In this document: positions 27,917 through 36,852 of the stretch, piece by piece
Layout of the letters: every line of letters begins with the position of its first letter
Numbering within the stretch: the first letter of the stretch is position 1
Source: Microbispora rosea
GTDB taxonomy: Bacteria; Actinomycetota; Actinomycetes; Streptosporangiales; Streptosporangiaceae
DNA length: 64,000 nt
Assembly: GCF_900156315.1 (NCBI RefSeq)
Contig: NZ_FTNI01000007.1
Coordinates: 137,839 to 201,838, forward strand
Reading direction: 5' to 3'
The notes under the pieces: generated by a model
The model's input: only the letters and a program-made list of their open reading frames with translations
Database searches by the model: none
Told to the model about the DNA's origin: nothing
Translations under genes and position numbers: made by a program

Positions 27917-30379
27917 ATGCCCTCCCCTGTGCGCGCCTGGACCAAGGCGCTCGCCGCGGCCGTCACGGCCGCGACCCTGTCCACCCCCCTTCTCGCGGGA
28001 ACCGCGTACGCCGCCCCGCCCGGCTCGATCGGCTCGTCCGGCGAGGACGGCGCCTGGACCGTCGAACCCGTCGGCGGCGGCCACCGGGTCACCCTCCACC
28101 TGAACAAGCCGCTGCCGGTCCGCGACGCCGTCCCCGAGCTCGCGGCGGACGGCCGCTCGCTCGGCCCGGCCGAGGAGTCGCCCGACGGCATGACGCTGAC
28201 CCTCGTCACCCCTGACCCCGCCGTCGCCACGGCGTCATCCGTCGACGTGGCCTGGAACGGCGAGGCTCCCGAGGCCGCCGCGGCGGCCGCCGGCAGGACC
28301 GCGCCCCCGCCCGGCAATCCGCCCGCCGATCCGCCCGGCAAGCCCGGTAAGCCCGGCAACCCCCCGAGCCCGCCCGGCAAGCCGGATCCCGCGCCGGTCG
28401 ACCCCGCCACTCCCGGCCCGTACGCCGTGACCCACGACGAGTACGACCTCGGCGACACCGCCATCACCCTGGAGGGCCTCGGCGGCCGCCCGGCCGAGAT
28501 CCGGGCGAAGGTCTACCTGCCGGACGGCGCCCGCGGCAAGCGCCCGCTGGTCGTCTTCCTGCACGGCCGCCACTCGGCCTGCTACAACCCGACGGCCTGG
28601 ACGTCGTCCAACACGCAGTGGCCCTGCCCGGCGGGGCAGCAGCCGATCGCCAGCTACCAGGGCTACGACGGCCCCGCCGACGTGCTCGCGAGCAACGGGT
28701 ACGTCGTCGTGTCGGTGAGCGCCAACGGCGTCAACGCCGCCGACAACCCCTACAGCGAGGACCGGGGCGCGCTGGCCCGGGGCGAGGTCGTCATGCGGCA
28801 CCTCGACCTGCTCGCCGACGCCGACCGGGGTGTGGGCGACGCGAAGCTCGTCAGCCTGTTCAAGGGCCGCCTCGACATGGCCGACGTCGGCCTGATGGGT
28901 CACTCGCGTGGAGGCGAGGGCGTCGTCAAGGCAGCGCTGATGAACGCGGGCCGGGCCAAGCCGTACGGGATCAGGGCGGTGCTCCCGCTCGCGCCGACGG
29001 ACTTCGCGCGGGCGACCCTGCCCGGCACGCCGATGGCCGTCATCCTGCCCTACTGCGACGGGGACGTCTCCAACCAGCAGGGCCAGCACTTCTACGACGA
29101 CTCCCGATACGCCGAGGACGACGACCCGGCCTTCCGCTCCTCGCTGATGGTCATGGGCGCCGACCACAACTTCTTCAACACCGAGTGGACCCCGGGCGTG
29201 GCGCACGCGCCCGCGTCCGACGACTGGTCCAACCGCAACGACCCGGTCTGCGGCGGCACCGCGCCGTCGCGGCTGACCGCCGCCGAGCAGTACGCCGTCG
29301 GCACCGCGTACATCGCGGGGTTCTTCCGCCTCGTCCAGGGCGGCGAGCAGGGTCTGCTGCCGCTGTTCGACGGCAGTGGCGGCGCCGCCGCCTCCGCCGG
29401 AAGGGCCGTCGTGCACGCCGTCGCCCAGGCGCCCGCCGGCAAGCGCTTCGACGTGGCCTCCTTCACGTCGCTCGCGCCGTCCACGCGGGTCACCGGCTCG
29501 GCCGCCGCGGCCGTCTGCGCCGGAATGCTCGACCGCTCGCCGCAGAGCGGCCTGCCGTCCTGCGCCTCCACGCTGACCACCTCGCAGGCGCCGTCCTGGA
29601 CGCCCGCGACGTACGCGAACAACGTCGCCTCGACACCGGTGCTGCGGTTCTCCTGGAGCGACCCCACGGGCACGGTGACGGTGCCGCTCGACAAGCGGGA
29701 CCAGAACGTCTCCCGCTATGACGCGCTCACCTTCCGCACCGCCAGGGACGAGACGGCGACCGGCGACGTGGACCTCGCGGTCGAGATCCTCGACAAGCAC
29801 GGCGCGTCCCGCACGGTCAAGGTGTCCGAGGTCAGCGACGCGCTCACGGCGTTCCCCGGCACGGCCTCGCCGCTGCCCAAGACCTGGCTGCGCACGGTAC
29901 GCGTCCCGCTGAGCTCGCTCACCGGCGTCAAGCCGCAGCAGATCAGCGAGATCCGGATCTCGGGTGCGACTCAGGCGGGCGCGGTCTACCTCGCCGACGT
30001 CGCGTTCACCACGGACGCCGCGGGTGAGGCCCGCACCGACAGGCTGCCGCAGGTGTCGGTGGAGGGCGCCACGGTGGACGAGGGCGACGGCCCGGGCACG
30101 GCCACGATGACGGTGCGGCTGTCGAAGAAAAGCCCCACGCCGGTGACGGTCCAGATCCAGACGATCGCGACCGGGGACGCCCCGGTGATCGGCTCGGCGG
30201 CGCAGGAGGTCGTCATCCCGGCCGGGTCCCCGCAGGCGACCTTCCAGGTGCCCGTCAACGGCGACACCGCGGTGGCGTCCGCGCCGCAGTCCTACCAGGT
30301 GGTCGCCTCGGTGCCGGTCAACGCGACGATCGGGAACGGCTTCGCCCGGCTCGTCGTGACCGACGACGACGCGGTCTGA
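27917..30379 (+). CDS. Secreted alpha/beta hydrolase with Pro-rich linker and Calx-beta domain (820 aa)
   Basis: ATG 27917 follows GGAGAAG. Residues 1-33 form a Sec signal peptide ending A-Y-A. A small N-terminal domain (about 35-120) and a Pro/Gly/Lys linker (about 135-170) precede an alpha/beta-hydrolase domain (about 190-470). This carries V-F-L-H-G-R-H-S (oxyanion loop) and the nucleophile elbow G-H-S-R-G-G near 323; G-A-D-H-N near 410 is a candidate for the catalytic His region. Then come a beta-rich region (about 550-700) and a Calx-beta domain (about 705-820: V-D-E-G-D-G-P-G-T-A-T-M-T-V). Probably an extracellular lipase, esterase or polymer hydrolase; the substrate is unknown. Confidence 0.85.
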   Translation: MPSPVRAWTKALAAAVTAATLSTPLLAGTAYAAPPGSIGSSGEDGAWTVEPVGGGHRVTLHLNKPLPVRDAVPELAADGRSLGPAEESPDGMTLTLVTPDPAVATASSVDVAWNGEAPEAAAAAAGRTAPPPGNPPADPPGKPGKPGNPPSPPGKPDPAPVDPATPGPYAVTHDEYDLGDTAITLEGLGGRPAEIRAKVYLPDGARGKRPLVVFLHGRHSACYNPTAWTSSNTQWPCPAGQQPIASYQGYDGPADVLASNGYVVVSVSANGVNAADNPYSEDRGALARGEVVMRHLDLLADADRGVGDAKLVSLFKGRLDMADVGLMGHSRGGEGVVKAALMNAGRAKPYGIRAVLPLAPTDFARATLPGTPMAVILPYCDGDVSNQQGQHFYDDSRYAEDDDPAFRSSLMVMGADHNFFNTEWTPGVAHAPASDDWSNRNDPVCGGTAPSRLTAAEQYAVGTAYIAGFFRLVQGGEQGLLPLFDGSGGAAASAGRAVVHAVAQAPAGKRFDVASFTSLAPSTRVTGSAAAAVCAGMLDRSPQSGLPSCASTLTTSQAPSWTPATYANNVASTPVLRFSWSDPTGTVTVPLDKRDQNVSRYDALTFRTARDETATGDVDLAVEILDKHGASRTVKVSEVSDALTAFPGTASPLPKTWLRTVRVPLSSLTGVKPQQISEIRISGATQAGAVYLADVAFTTDAAGEARTDRLPQVSVEGATVDEGDGPGTATMTVRLSKKSPTPVTVQIQTIATGDAPVIGSAAQEVVIPAGSPQATFQVPVNGDTAVASAPQSYQVVASVPVNATIGNGFARLVVTDDDAV

Positions 30380-30387
30380 TCACAACG

Positions 30388-30422
30388 GCTCCCGGAGGCG
30401 CGAGGGCCGCGCCTCCGGGAGC
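30388..30422. terminator. Bidirectional terminator hairpin
   Basis: A perfect 14-bp GC-rich stem with a 7-base loop lies between the convergent hydrolase gene and the sigma-factor partner gene. Confidence 0.8.
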
Positions 30423-30467
30423 TTCCGCCTGTTCCATCCGTCCCTCACCGGCAGGACACGGAAGGGC

Positions 30468-31103
30468 TCAGCCGGCGTCGGCCACGGGTGTGCAGGGCTT
30501 GACGGGCGAGCCGGCCTTGGCCAGCCAGGCGCCGAGCCTCCAGGGCCGCCGCGCGTCCTGGTTGTCGCGGAACTCCAGCACGAGCGTCTCGCCCGGCCGG
30601 ATGAACTCCGGACGGATTCTGATCTCACGGACATCGACCACCTGGGTGGCCGCGAACGAGCGCCACTGTTCCACGCCCTTCCGCAGCTGCGCCTCCGTAT
30701 GGCCCCGCGACCCGTACGAGGGGTCCGCGCCCTCGAACCGGGAGTCCGCACACCGCGTGTGCGGCGCCAGGAACGACACGTCGGCCGTGACCCCGGCCGT
30801 CAGCAGATCGGCCCGCAGTCCCTCGGGGTCGCGCATCTCGTTGAGCGCCACCGTGATCGTGCCGTCGGGGTTCTCGGTCACCGCGTACGCCGGGGTCCCG
30901 CCGCCGGCGACCAGCGGTGCGGTTACGGCCGCCGCCGCGACGCCGGCCGCGACCAGCAGCCGAGGGGCGGTGACGACCCGTCGCCTGGAGGTGGTGAGGG
31001 CGGGCCGGGCCTGCATCCCGTCCAGCAGCCGCCGCCTGGCCCCGGCGAGGTCGTCCCGCGAGGCTGCCGGAACGTTCTGCCACATGCCGGTGAGCGCGTT
31101 CAT
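30468..31103 (-). CDS. Membrane-anchored partner of the ECF sigma factor (211 aa)
   Basis: Cytoplasmic N-terminus (about residues 1-45, with an Arg-rich stretch), one transmembrane helix (about 48-68) and an extracytoplasmic domain of about 140 residues with two Cys (near 118 and 203). The gene starts at ATG 31103, inside the stop codon of the sigma factor gene (ATGA). This layout is that of an anti-sigma or sensor partner, similar to the CU044_5270 type of proteins beside actinobacterial ECF sigma genes. No classical zinc anti-sigma motif is present, so anti-sigma activity is inferred from position only. Confidence 0.72.
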   Translation of the reverse strand: MNALTGMWQNVPAASRDDLAGARRRLLDGMQARPALTTSRRRVVTAPRLLVAAGVAAAAVTAPLVAGGGTPAYAVTENPDGTITVALNEMRDPEGLRADLLTAGVTADVSFLAPHTRCADSRFEGADPSYGSRGHTEAQLRKGVEQWRSFAATQVVDVREIRIRPEFIRPGETLVLEFRDNQDARRPWRLGAWLAKAGSPVKPCTPVADAG

Positions 31104-31669
31104 TGCCAATCTCCCTCTGGTAAATCCTGGCGCATCTGGTTGCGGGCGCGGTTGAGCCGCGAGGCGACGGTGCCCGGGGGGATCGCGAGCGCGTCGGCGA
31201 CCTCCTGGTAGCTCAGCCCGGCCCAGGCGACGAGCAGCAGCACGTCGCGGTCGGCCCGGTTGAGCCGCAGCAGGGCGCGCGCCAGCGGCCGGTTGACGGC
31301 CAGGGTGTTGACTCCGTCCTCCACCTGCGCGCCCGGTATCTCCCCCGGGTGCATGCCGCTGCGGAGGTACGCGCGGTAGAGGCTGGTCTCGGCGCGCCGC
31401 CGTTTCCCGATCATGTTCGAGGCGATGCCGTACAGCCATGGGCGGGCGTCGGGGCGGCCCCGGTCGTAGTCGCCCCGGTTCTGGAAGGCGGCCAGAAAGG
31501 TGTCGGCCACGACGTCCTCCGCGTCGCTGGGTCCCAGCCGCCTGGTCACGTAGCGGTGGAGGAGCGGTGCGTGCCGGTCGAACAGGACGGCGAAGACCTC
31601 CGGCTCGTGCAGCGATCTCTCGATGAGGGTCGCATCATCCGCCGCGACGACTTCGCGGGTGGTAGTCAT
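31100..31669 (-). CDS. ECF-type RNA polymerase sigma factor (189 aa)
   Basis: Sigma region 2 spans about residues 25-95 (F-A-V-L-F-D-R-H-A-P-L-L-H-R-Y-V, then D-A-E-D-V-V-A-D-T-F-L-A-A-F and P-W-L-Y-G-I-A-S-N). Region 4 spans about 130-185 (D-R-D-V-L-L-L-V-A-W-A-G-L-S-Y-Q-E-V-A-D-A-L, then V-A-S-R-L-N-R-A-R). Length and architecture are those of group-4 sigma factors, which redirect RNA polymerase in response to a surface signal. It is coupled to the membrane protein gene downstream. Confidence 0.92.
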   Translation of the reverse strand: MTTTREVVAADDATLIERSLHEPEVFAVLFDRHAPLLHRYVTRRLGPSDAEDVVADTFLAAFQNRGDYDRGRPDARPWLYGIASNMIGKRRRAETSLYRAYLRSGMHPGEIPGAQVEDGVNTLAVNRPLARALLRLNRADRDVLLLVAWAGLSYQEVADALAIPPGTVASRLNRARNQMRQDLPEGDWQ

Positions 31670-31762
31670 GCATTTCGGCCTTTCCTGGCGTATGCGGTCA
31701 CCTGTACTTACCGAGCCAGGGCGAAATGCTTCATTTCTTCAATTGCTGGTCGTACGCGCCGG

Positions 31763-32158
31763 TCAGGTCTCCGGGGAGAGGAACTCCAGGCGGTTGCCGA
31801 CGTTGTCGTGGGCGTAGAAGCGGCGATGGCCCGGGAAGTGCGGGTCCCAGGAGACCTCGACGCCGGCGGCCGCCAGGCGCGCGGCGAGGTCGTCGAGGCC
31901 GGTCACCAGGATGCCCGGGTGCGCCTTGCGCGCGGGGCGGAAGTCCTCCTCCACGCCGAGGTGGATCTCCAGGGCGCCGGCCCGCACCCACAGGCCCCCG
32001 CGTGCGGCGAGCGCGGGGGGCTTGCCGATCTCGGTCATCCCGAGCACGTCCACGTAGAAGGCGCGGCAGTCGTCCTCCGCCCCGGCCGGGATGGCGAGCT
32101 GGACGTGGTGCAACCGGTAGCCGAAGGGAGACTCCGCGTCCCGGCCGTCGCCCCGCAT
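31763..32158 (-). CDS. VOC-superfamily protein (131 aa)
   Basis: Single glyoxalase/bleomycin-resistance fold: Y-R-L-H-H-V-Q-L-A-I-P near the start, A-F-Y-V-D-V-L-G-M-T-E-I near 35-45, and D-N-V-G-N-R-L-E-F-L near the C-terminus. A His near residue 17 and the Glu in N-R-L-E-F are candidate metal ligands. The reaction is not predictable. It starts one base after the rnd stop codon and is the last gene of the DUF3000-rnd-VOC operon. Confidence 0.85.
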   Translation of the reverse strand: MRGDGRDAESPFGYRLHHVQLAIPAGAEDDCRAFYVDVLGMTEIGKPPALAARGGLWVRAGALEIHLGVEEDFRPARKAHPGILVTGLDDLAARLAAAGVEVSWDPHFPGHRRFYAHDNVGNRLEFLSPET

Positions 32159-32159
32159 G

Positions 32160-33383
32160 TCACACCTCTCCCTTGATCTCCAGCCGTTCGAGCGCCTTGA
32201 CCAGCGGGTGGACGGTCAGGCCGATCTGCCACTCCCGCGCGCCCAGTGCGCGCAGCCGCGCCGCCACGGTCTCCTCGCTGATCGGCGCGGGCGGCTCCCA
32301 GGTCAGCCTGCGTACGGCGTCGGGCTGGAGGAGGTTCTCCGTCGGCATGCGGTGCTCGTCGGCGAGCGCGGCGACGACGGCACGCGCCGCCGCGAGCCGC
32401 TTGGCGGCCGCCGGGTCCCGGTCGGCCCACCGGTTGGCCGGGGGAGGGCCGTCCCCGGGCCCCACGGGCTGCGGCAGCGACGCCTCCGGCATCGTGCGGG
32501 CCCGGTTCACCGCCGTCAGCCAGTCGTTGAGGTGGCGGCGTGCGCTGCGGCCGACGAACGGCGTGATCTCGGTGAGGGCCTTGGTCGTGCGCGGCTGGTC
32601 GAGGGCGGCCTGCACGATCGCCGCGTCGGGCAGCACGCGGCCCGGCGCGAGGTCGGACTCCCGGGCGATCTCGTCGCGCAGCGTCCACAGCTCACGCACC
32701 ACGGCGAGCCCGCGCAGCGTGCGCACCCGGTGGATGCCCGAGGTGCGCCGCCAGGGGTCGGTACGCGGGGGATGGGCGGGCGCGGCCAGGATCGACGCGA
32801 ACTCCTCCAGCGCCCACTCCAGCTTGCCGGTGCCGGAAAGCTCGTCGTGCAGGACGTCGCGCAGCTCGACCAGCACCTCGACGTCGAGGGCGGCGTAGCG
32901 CAGCCAGTCCTCCGGCAGCGGGCGGGCCGACCAGTCGGCCGCCGAATGGCCCTTCTCCAGCCGCAGGCCGAGAACGAGCTCGACCATGGTGCCCAGGCCG
33001 ACCCGCTCGTAGCCGAGTAGCCGCCCGGCCAGCTCGGTGTCGAACAGCCGCCCCGGGCGGAAGCCGAGCTCGGCCAGGCACGGCAGGTCCTGGTTGGCGG
33101 CGTGCAGGACGATCTCGGCGTCGCGTACGGCCTCGTCCAGCGCGGACAGGTCGGGACACTTGATCGGGTCGATCAGCGCGGTGCCCGCGCCGGCCCGGCG
33201 CAGCTGCACCAGGTAGGCGCGGCCGCTGTAGCGGTATCCGGAGGCGCGCTCGGCGTCGACGGCCACCGGCCCCGACCCGCGGGCGAAGGCGTCGACGGCG
33301 GCCGCGAGCGCGGCGGAGTCCTCGATGACGGGCGGGATTCCCTCGCGCGGCTCCAACAACGGCTGGATTACGGGTTCTGTCAC
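32160..33383 (-). CDS. rnd: Ribonuclease D-like 3'-5' exonuclease with HRDC domain (407 aa)
   Basis: The DEDD exonuclease motifs are present: V-D-A-E-R near residue 42, H-A-A-N-Q-D-L-P near 93-100, and Y-A-A-L-D-V-E-V-L near 167-175. An HRDC helical domain follows at about 210-295 (L-W-T-L-R-D-E-I-A-R-E, then P-D-A-A-I-V), and a C-terminal extension about 330-407. RNase D trims tRNA and other stable RNA 3' ends. It begins three bases after the DUF3000 stop codon, in the arrangement also found near hemE in Streptomyces. Confidence 0.92.
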   Translation of the reverse strand: MTEPVIQPLLEPREGIPPVIEDSAALAAAVDAFARGSGPVAVDAERASGYRYSGRAYLVQLRRAGAGTALIDPIKCPDLSALDEAVRDAEIVLHAANQDLPCLAELGFRPGRLFDTELAGRLLGYERVGLGTMVELVLGLRLEKGHSAADWSARPLPEDWLRYAALDVEVLVELRDVLHDELSGTGKLEWALEEFASILAAPAHPPRTDPWRRTSGIHRVRTLRGLAVVRELWTLRDEIARESDLAPGRVLPDAAIVQAALDQPRTTKALTEITPFVGRSARRHLNDWLTAVNRARTMPEASLPQPVGPGDGPPPANRWADRDPAAAKRLAAARAVVAALADEHRMPTENLLQPDAVRRLTWEPPAPISEETVAARLRALGAREWQIGLTVHPLVKALERLEIKGEV

Positions 33384-33386
33384 GGG

Positions 33387-33983
33387 CTAAGGAACTTTCG
33401 GATCATCTCGGCGGGCGGGGCGCGGATGCAGCGTGGCGACGTCGGGCGGCAGCGGGGGGATGCCCGCGGCGAGGCACATGAGGTCGCACCAGGCGGCCGC
33501 GTGCGACGACAGGTCCTCGTCGAGCGGCGACCACGAGGCCCGCAGCTCGATCTCCGTGGTGACGGGGTCGTCCGCCTTGCCGCCGAATCCCTCCGAGACG
33601 GCGCGGGTGACCGTGCCACCCACCGCCGCGTATCGCGCGCCGTGGGCGTCGAGCGCCTCGGTGAGCCAGCTCCATGCCACCGGCCCCAGCAGCGGGTCTG
33701 TGGTCATCTCCGGCTCCATGTCGGCGCGTACGTAGGCGACGAGGCGGAACGGTCCCTCCCAGCCGCGCTGCCCCTCGGGGTCGAACAGCATGATCAGGCG
33801 GCCGACGGCGAGTTCGTCGTCGTCACGGTACACCGACGCCCCGACGGCCCCGGAATAGGGGGCGAGCCGCTGAGGTGCGGGAATGTCCTCCAGCTCGATC
33901 TCCGGCCGCACCTCGGCGGGGCGCAGCGTCTCCAGCGCGCGCCGGAAGGCGGCGGGAGGCGCAGGCGGTTCACCGAGGGTCAT
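33387..33983 (-). CDS. DUF3000 family protein (198 aa)
   Basis: Conserved actinobacterial protein of unknown function. Recognisable blocks are P-P-A-F-R-R-A-L-E-T-L near the start, P-Q-R-L-A-P-Y, G-R-L-I-M-L-F-D-P-E-G, W-E-G-P-F-R-L-V-A-Y-V-R-A-D-M-E-P-E-M, and A-W-C-D-L-M-C near the end. It is probably cytoplasmic. It is the first gene of an operon with rnd, as in related genomes. The start is uncertain: ATG 33983 fits the family's beginning but has no clear ribosome binding site; ATG 34043 would add 20 residues. Confidence 0.88.
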   Translation of the reverse strand: MTLGEPPAPPAAFRRALETLRPAEVRPEIELEDIPAPQRLAPYSGAVGASVYRDDDELAVGRLIMLFDPEGQRGWEGPFRLVAYVRADMEPEMTTDPLLGPVAWSWLTEALDAHGARYAAVGGTVTRAVSEGFGGKADDPVTTEIELRASWSPLDEDLSSHAAAWCDLMCLAAGIPPLPPDVATLHPRPARRDDPKVP

Positions 33984-34550
33984 GACGGAAGAGTAGGTCG
34001 GATTCGGGATAGCGCGAAGCAGGGGGGTGGCTGTGGGGGGCATCGGAAGTCGTCAAACCGTCGCCGCCAGTCGAGCCGTCGCCCGGTCGGCCGTCCGCGC
34101 CCGGGCGCTTGCGCGCGTGCGGTCCCGGCGGTCGCCGCGGCCGTCCGCGCGGTCTCGCCGCCCCCTCGCGCGCGGCGCGCCGCTCGGGCGGGCGGGGCGC
34201 GCGGCGTCGCTGCCGGCACAGCGCTCAGTGCGGCGTTCGGGGGAACTCCACATCGAAGTCATCGCTCCGGGGCCTCTCGTCGGATCCACGGTCGTGGCGG
34301 TCGCTCGGGACTGATCCGACGTTGGCACGTCCCGGCGACATTTCCCCGCATCGCACTCGGCGTGTCTCGAAAGTGGTATTGGAATCGATGCCGGATGGCC
34401 GATTGACGAACACATTGCCGAGCTGTGAGATGACTCACAGGAGGGGTTGGGGTTCACCTTACGCGATCAACGGCCGTCCGCGCGTCGTTCTGGAGCCCCA
34501 GGTCATGGGTCCCCGCGCCGGGCGCCGCCGGGACATGGCAGGCTGGTGCC
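33984..34550. other. 567-bp divergent intergenic region upstream of hemE
   Basis: No gene recognised. The part nearest the DUF3000 gene (34060-34220) is extremely GC-rich low-complexity sequence. The part nearest hemE (34300-34450) is more AT-rich and holds the CRP-like site. Confidence 0.6.
34423..34440 (+). promoter_or_regulatory. CRP-like operator upstream of hemE
   Basis: CTGTGAGATGACTCACAG is a perfect 7-bp inverted repeat with a 4-base centre and contains exactly TGTGA-N6-TCACA, the classic CRP/FNR-family site also used by actinobacterial Crp proteins. Its centre is about 119 bp upstream of the hemE start codon. Confidence 0.65.
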
Positions 34551-35588
34551 GTGAAACCCCAGCTCGCCGATTCCGTTTTCATTCGCGCGTGCCGGCGCGA
34601 GCCCGTTCCGCACACGCCGGTGTGGTTCATGCGCCAGGCCGGGCGGTCGCTGCCCGAGTACCGCCGGGTGCGCGCGGGCGTCGAGATGCTCACCGCCTGC
34701 GCCACGCCCGACCTCGTGGTCGAGATCACCATGCAGCCGTTCCGCAGGTACGGCACGGACGCGGCGATCTTCTTCAGCGACATCGTGGTCCCGCTCAAGG
34801 CCATCGGCGTCGACCTCGACATCAAGCCGGGCGTCGGCCCGGTCGTCGCGACCCCCATCCGCGACAAGGCGGGCATGGAGGTCCTGCGGCCCCTGGAGCC
34901 GGACGACGTCCCGTACGTGACGGAGGCGGTCGGCGCGCTCACCGGCGAGCTGGGCGGCACCCCGCTGATCGGCTTCGCCGGAGGGCCGTTCACGCTCGCG
35001 TCCTACCTCATCGAGGGCGGTCCCTCCAAGAACCACGACCGCACCAAGGCCATGATGTACGGCGAGCCCGAGCTGTGGCACGAGCTGATGGAGCGGCTCG
35101 GCGCGATCACGCTCGCCTTCCTGCGCGTGCAGGTCGCGGCGGGCGCCTCGGCCGTCCAGCTCTTCGACTCGTGGGTGGGCGCGGTCGCGCCGCAGGACTA
35201 CCGCACCTACGTGCTGCCGCACACCAGCAAGATCTTCGCGGGCCTGGCGGACCTCGGCGTGCCGCGCATCCACTTCGGCGTCGGCACCGGCGAGCTGCTC
35301 GGCCTCATGGGCGAGGCCGGCGCCGACGTGGTGGGCGTCGACTGGCGGGTGCCGCTCGACGAGGCCGCGCTGCGCGTGGGCGCGGGCAAGGCCCTGCAGG
35401 GCAACCTCGACCCGGCGATCCTGCTCGCGCCCTGGGAGGTCGTCGAGAGGCGGGCCAGGGAGGTGCTCGAACGGGGCCGGGTGGCCGAGGGGCACGTGTT
35501 CAACCTCGGCCACGGCGTGCTTCCCTCGACCGACCCCGACCAGCTCGCCCGGCTCACCGACTTCGTCCACGAGTCGTCGGCCCGCTGA
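34551..35588 (+). CDS. hemE: Uroporphyrinogen decarboxylase (345 aa)
   Basis: Decarboxylates uroporphyrinogen III to coproporphyrinogen III in heme synthesis. Signature motifs are [16 protein letters not shown] (residues about 22-37), the F-S-D-I-V-V-P block near 75 and [12 protein letters not shown] near 142-153. The length is normal. The GTG start overlaps a region without a strong ribosome binding site. The next heme enzymes, cgoX and hemQ, lie 13.4 kb further on, separated by an accessory block. Confidence 0.96.
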   Translation: MKPQLADSVFIRACRREPVPHTPVWFMRQAGRSLPEYRRVRAGVEMLTACATPDLVVEITMQPFRRYGTDAAIFFSDIVVPLKAIGVDLDIKPGVGPVVATPIRDKAGMEVLRPLEPDDVPYVTEAVGALTGELGGTPLIGFAGGPFTLASYLIEGGPSKNHDRTKAMMYGEPELWHELMERLGAITLAFLRVQVAAGASAVQLFDSWVGAVAPQDYRTYVLPHTSKIFAGLADLGVPRIHFGVGTGELLGLMGEAGADVVGVDWRVPLDEAALRVGAGKALQGNLDPAILLAPWEVVERRAREVLERGRVAEGHVFNLGHGVLPSTDPDQLARLTDFVHESSAR

Positions 35589-35637
35589 AGCACCCCTGAG
35601 GTACCACTAGGGCACCACCGAGACCTCACTGAGGCCT

Positions 35638-35672
35638 CACCGCGGCGTCACCGCGGCGTCACCGCGGCGTGC
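35638..35672. repeat. Three 11-bp tandem repeats at the hemE/DUF4349 3' junction
   Basis: The unit CACCGCGGCGT is repeated three times directly. On the minus strand one copy supplies the TGA stop of the DUF4349 gene and the others repeat it. Confidence 0.7.
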
Positions 35673-36684
35673 GCTCGGACTCCCGGTCCTGATCCCGGTT
35701 CTCGTCCCGGTCCTCGCGGGGAGCGGGAGGACCGGGGGGAACGGGCCCGGGAGGAACGGCGCCGGGCGGCACAGGACCGGCCGGCGGGGCCGCACGGCGG
35801 CGCATCCGGCGCATGACGACCCGGACGGCCAGCCACACCACCCCCGCCACGACGATCCAGGGCAGCAGCGCGCCCAGCACGGTCAGCGCCGCCACGGCCG
35901 ACGTGGTCAGGGTGTCCCACCCGGCGCGCAGCCCGGCGAGGAAGCCGGTCCCGTCCTCCTCCTGCTCGGGGCGGGGCGAGGGCTTCGGCGTGGGCAGCAG
36001 GGTGAGCGTGACGGTGGCCATCCCGGTCTGCGCCTCCAAGGCCTTCTGTCTGGCCTGCAGCGACTCCAGATCGGCCTCGCGGCTGGAGATCTCCCGCTCG
36101 ATCTCGAGGATCTCGCCGATCTTGTTCGCCTTCGACAGCAGCGTGCGGAACTGCCCGAGCGCGGCCTCGGCCGACTTCACCCGGCTGGCGACGTCGGCGA
36201 CCTCCTCGGTGACGTCCTGCGCGTTCTGCCGCACCGAGGTGCGTTTCCCGAGGTCGCGTCCGATCTGGGCCAGCACGTCGGCGTAGCGCGCCGGCGGCAC
36301 CTTGAACGCGATCGTCGACTGCTCGCCGCCGGGAATGGACGCGCTGCGCTCCTCGGCGACGTATCCGCCCGCGCCCGTCACGATCGCCTTCGCCCGCTCG
36401 GCCGCCGACGGGACGTCCTTGGCCTCGACGGTGAGCTCGGCCTGGTAGATGATCGCGCGAGCGGCCGGGTCGATCCTTGTCTTCTCCTGCCCGCCGCTCG
36501 CGCCGCCCGTGGCGGGCGCCCGCTCCTGAGCCGGGATCTCGGCCGTGGGGGCGTCCCCGGCCGGTGCCATGGTGCCGGCGACGCTGCCGGCCGCGTCGCT
36601 GCTGGATGCGCCCGAGCCGCCGCATCCCGTCAACAGAAAGGCGACGGACAGCAGGGCCGCCGCGCCGTACCGGATTCGCCTCAT
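35659..36684 (-). CDS. DUF4349 domain lipoprotein (341 aa)
   Basis: The lipobox L-L-T-G-C places the lipidated Cys at about residue 21. After a Ser/Ala/Pro spacer the DUF4349 domain spans about 70-235 (A-I-I-Y-Q-A-E-L-T-V near its start, then a long coiled-coil of about 60 residues around 145-215). A transmembrane helix follows at about 265-290, then a Pro/Arg/Asp-rich tail. Family members are bacterial envelope proteins of unknown function. The double anchoring (lipid and helix) would place the coiled coil outside the membrane. Confidence 0.88.
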   Translation of the reverse strand: MRRIRYGAAALLSVAFLLTGCGGSGASSSDAAGSVAGTMAPAGDAPTAEIPAQERAPATGGASGGQEKTRIDPAARAIIYQAELTVEAKDVPSAAERAKAIVTGAGGYVAEERSASIPGGEQSTIAFKVPPARYADVLAQIGRDLGKRTSVRQNAQDVTEEVADVASRVKSAEAALGQFRTLLSKANKIGEILEIEREISSREADLESLQARQKALEAQTGMATVTLTLLPTPKPSPRPEQEEDGTGFLAGLRAGWDTLTTSAVAALTVLGALLPWIVVAGVVWLAVRVVMRRMRRRAAPPAGPVPPGAVPPGPVPPGPPAPREDRDENRDQDRESERTPR

Positions 36685-36806
36685 GCTCTTTACATCGGTT
36701 CACCGGCACGGGCAGTTCGACGCCGGCGATCACGATGGCATCACGATGCCGCCGTGGTCGCCGGCGTCTCTGTTTCCGGGGCGTGAGAGGGCTGTGGGGT
36801 GTTGGG

Positions 36807-36846
36807 GTCCCGTGGGCCCGGCCGGGCCGGGCCGGACCCACGGGAC
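36807..36846 (-). terminator. Terminator after the PQQ-type dehydrogenase gene
   Basis: GTCCCGTGGG (36807-36816) pairs with CCCACGGGAC (36837-36846) around a GC-rich loop, 7 bp past the stop codon. Confidence 0.65.
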
Positions 36847-36852
36847 GTCTGG

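Noticed and set aside
31349-32176. Plus-strand ORF opposite the sigma factor and VOC genes
   Set aside because: Shadow of two well-supported minus-strand genes.
33980-34219. Minus-strand 79-codon ORF upstream of hemE
   Set aside because: Almost only Arg, Ala, Gly and Pro in a GC-extreme stretch; no ribosome binding site.
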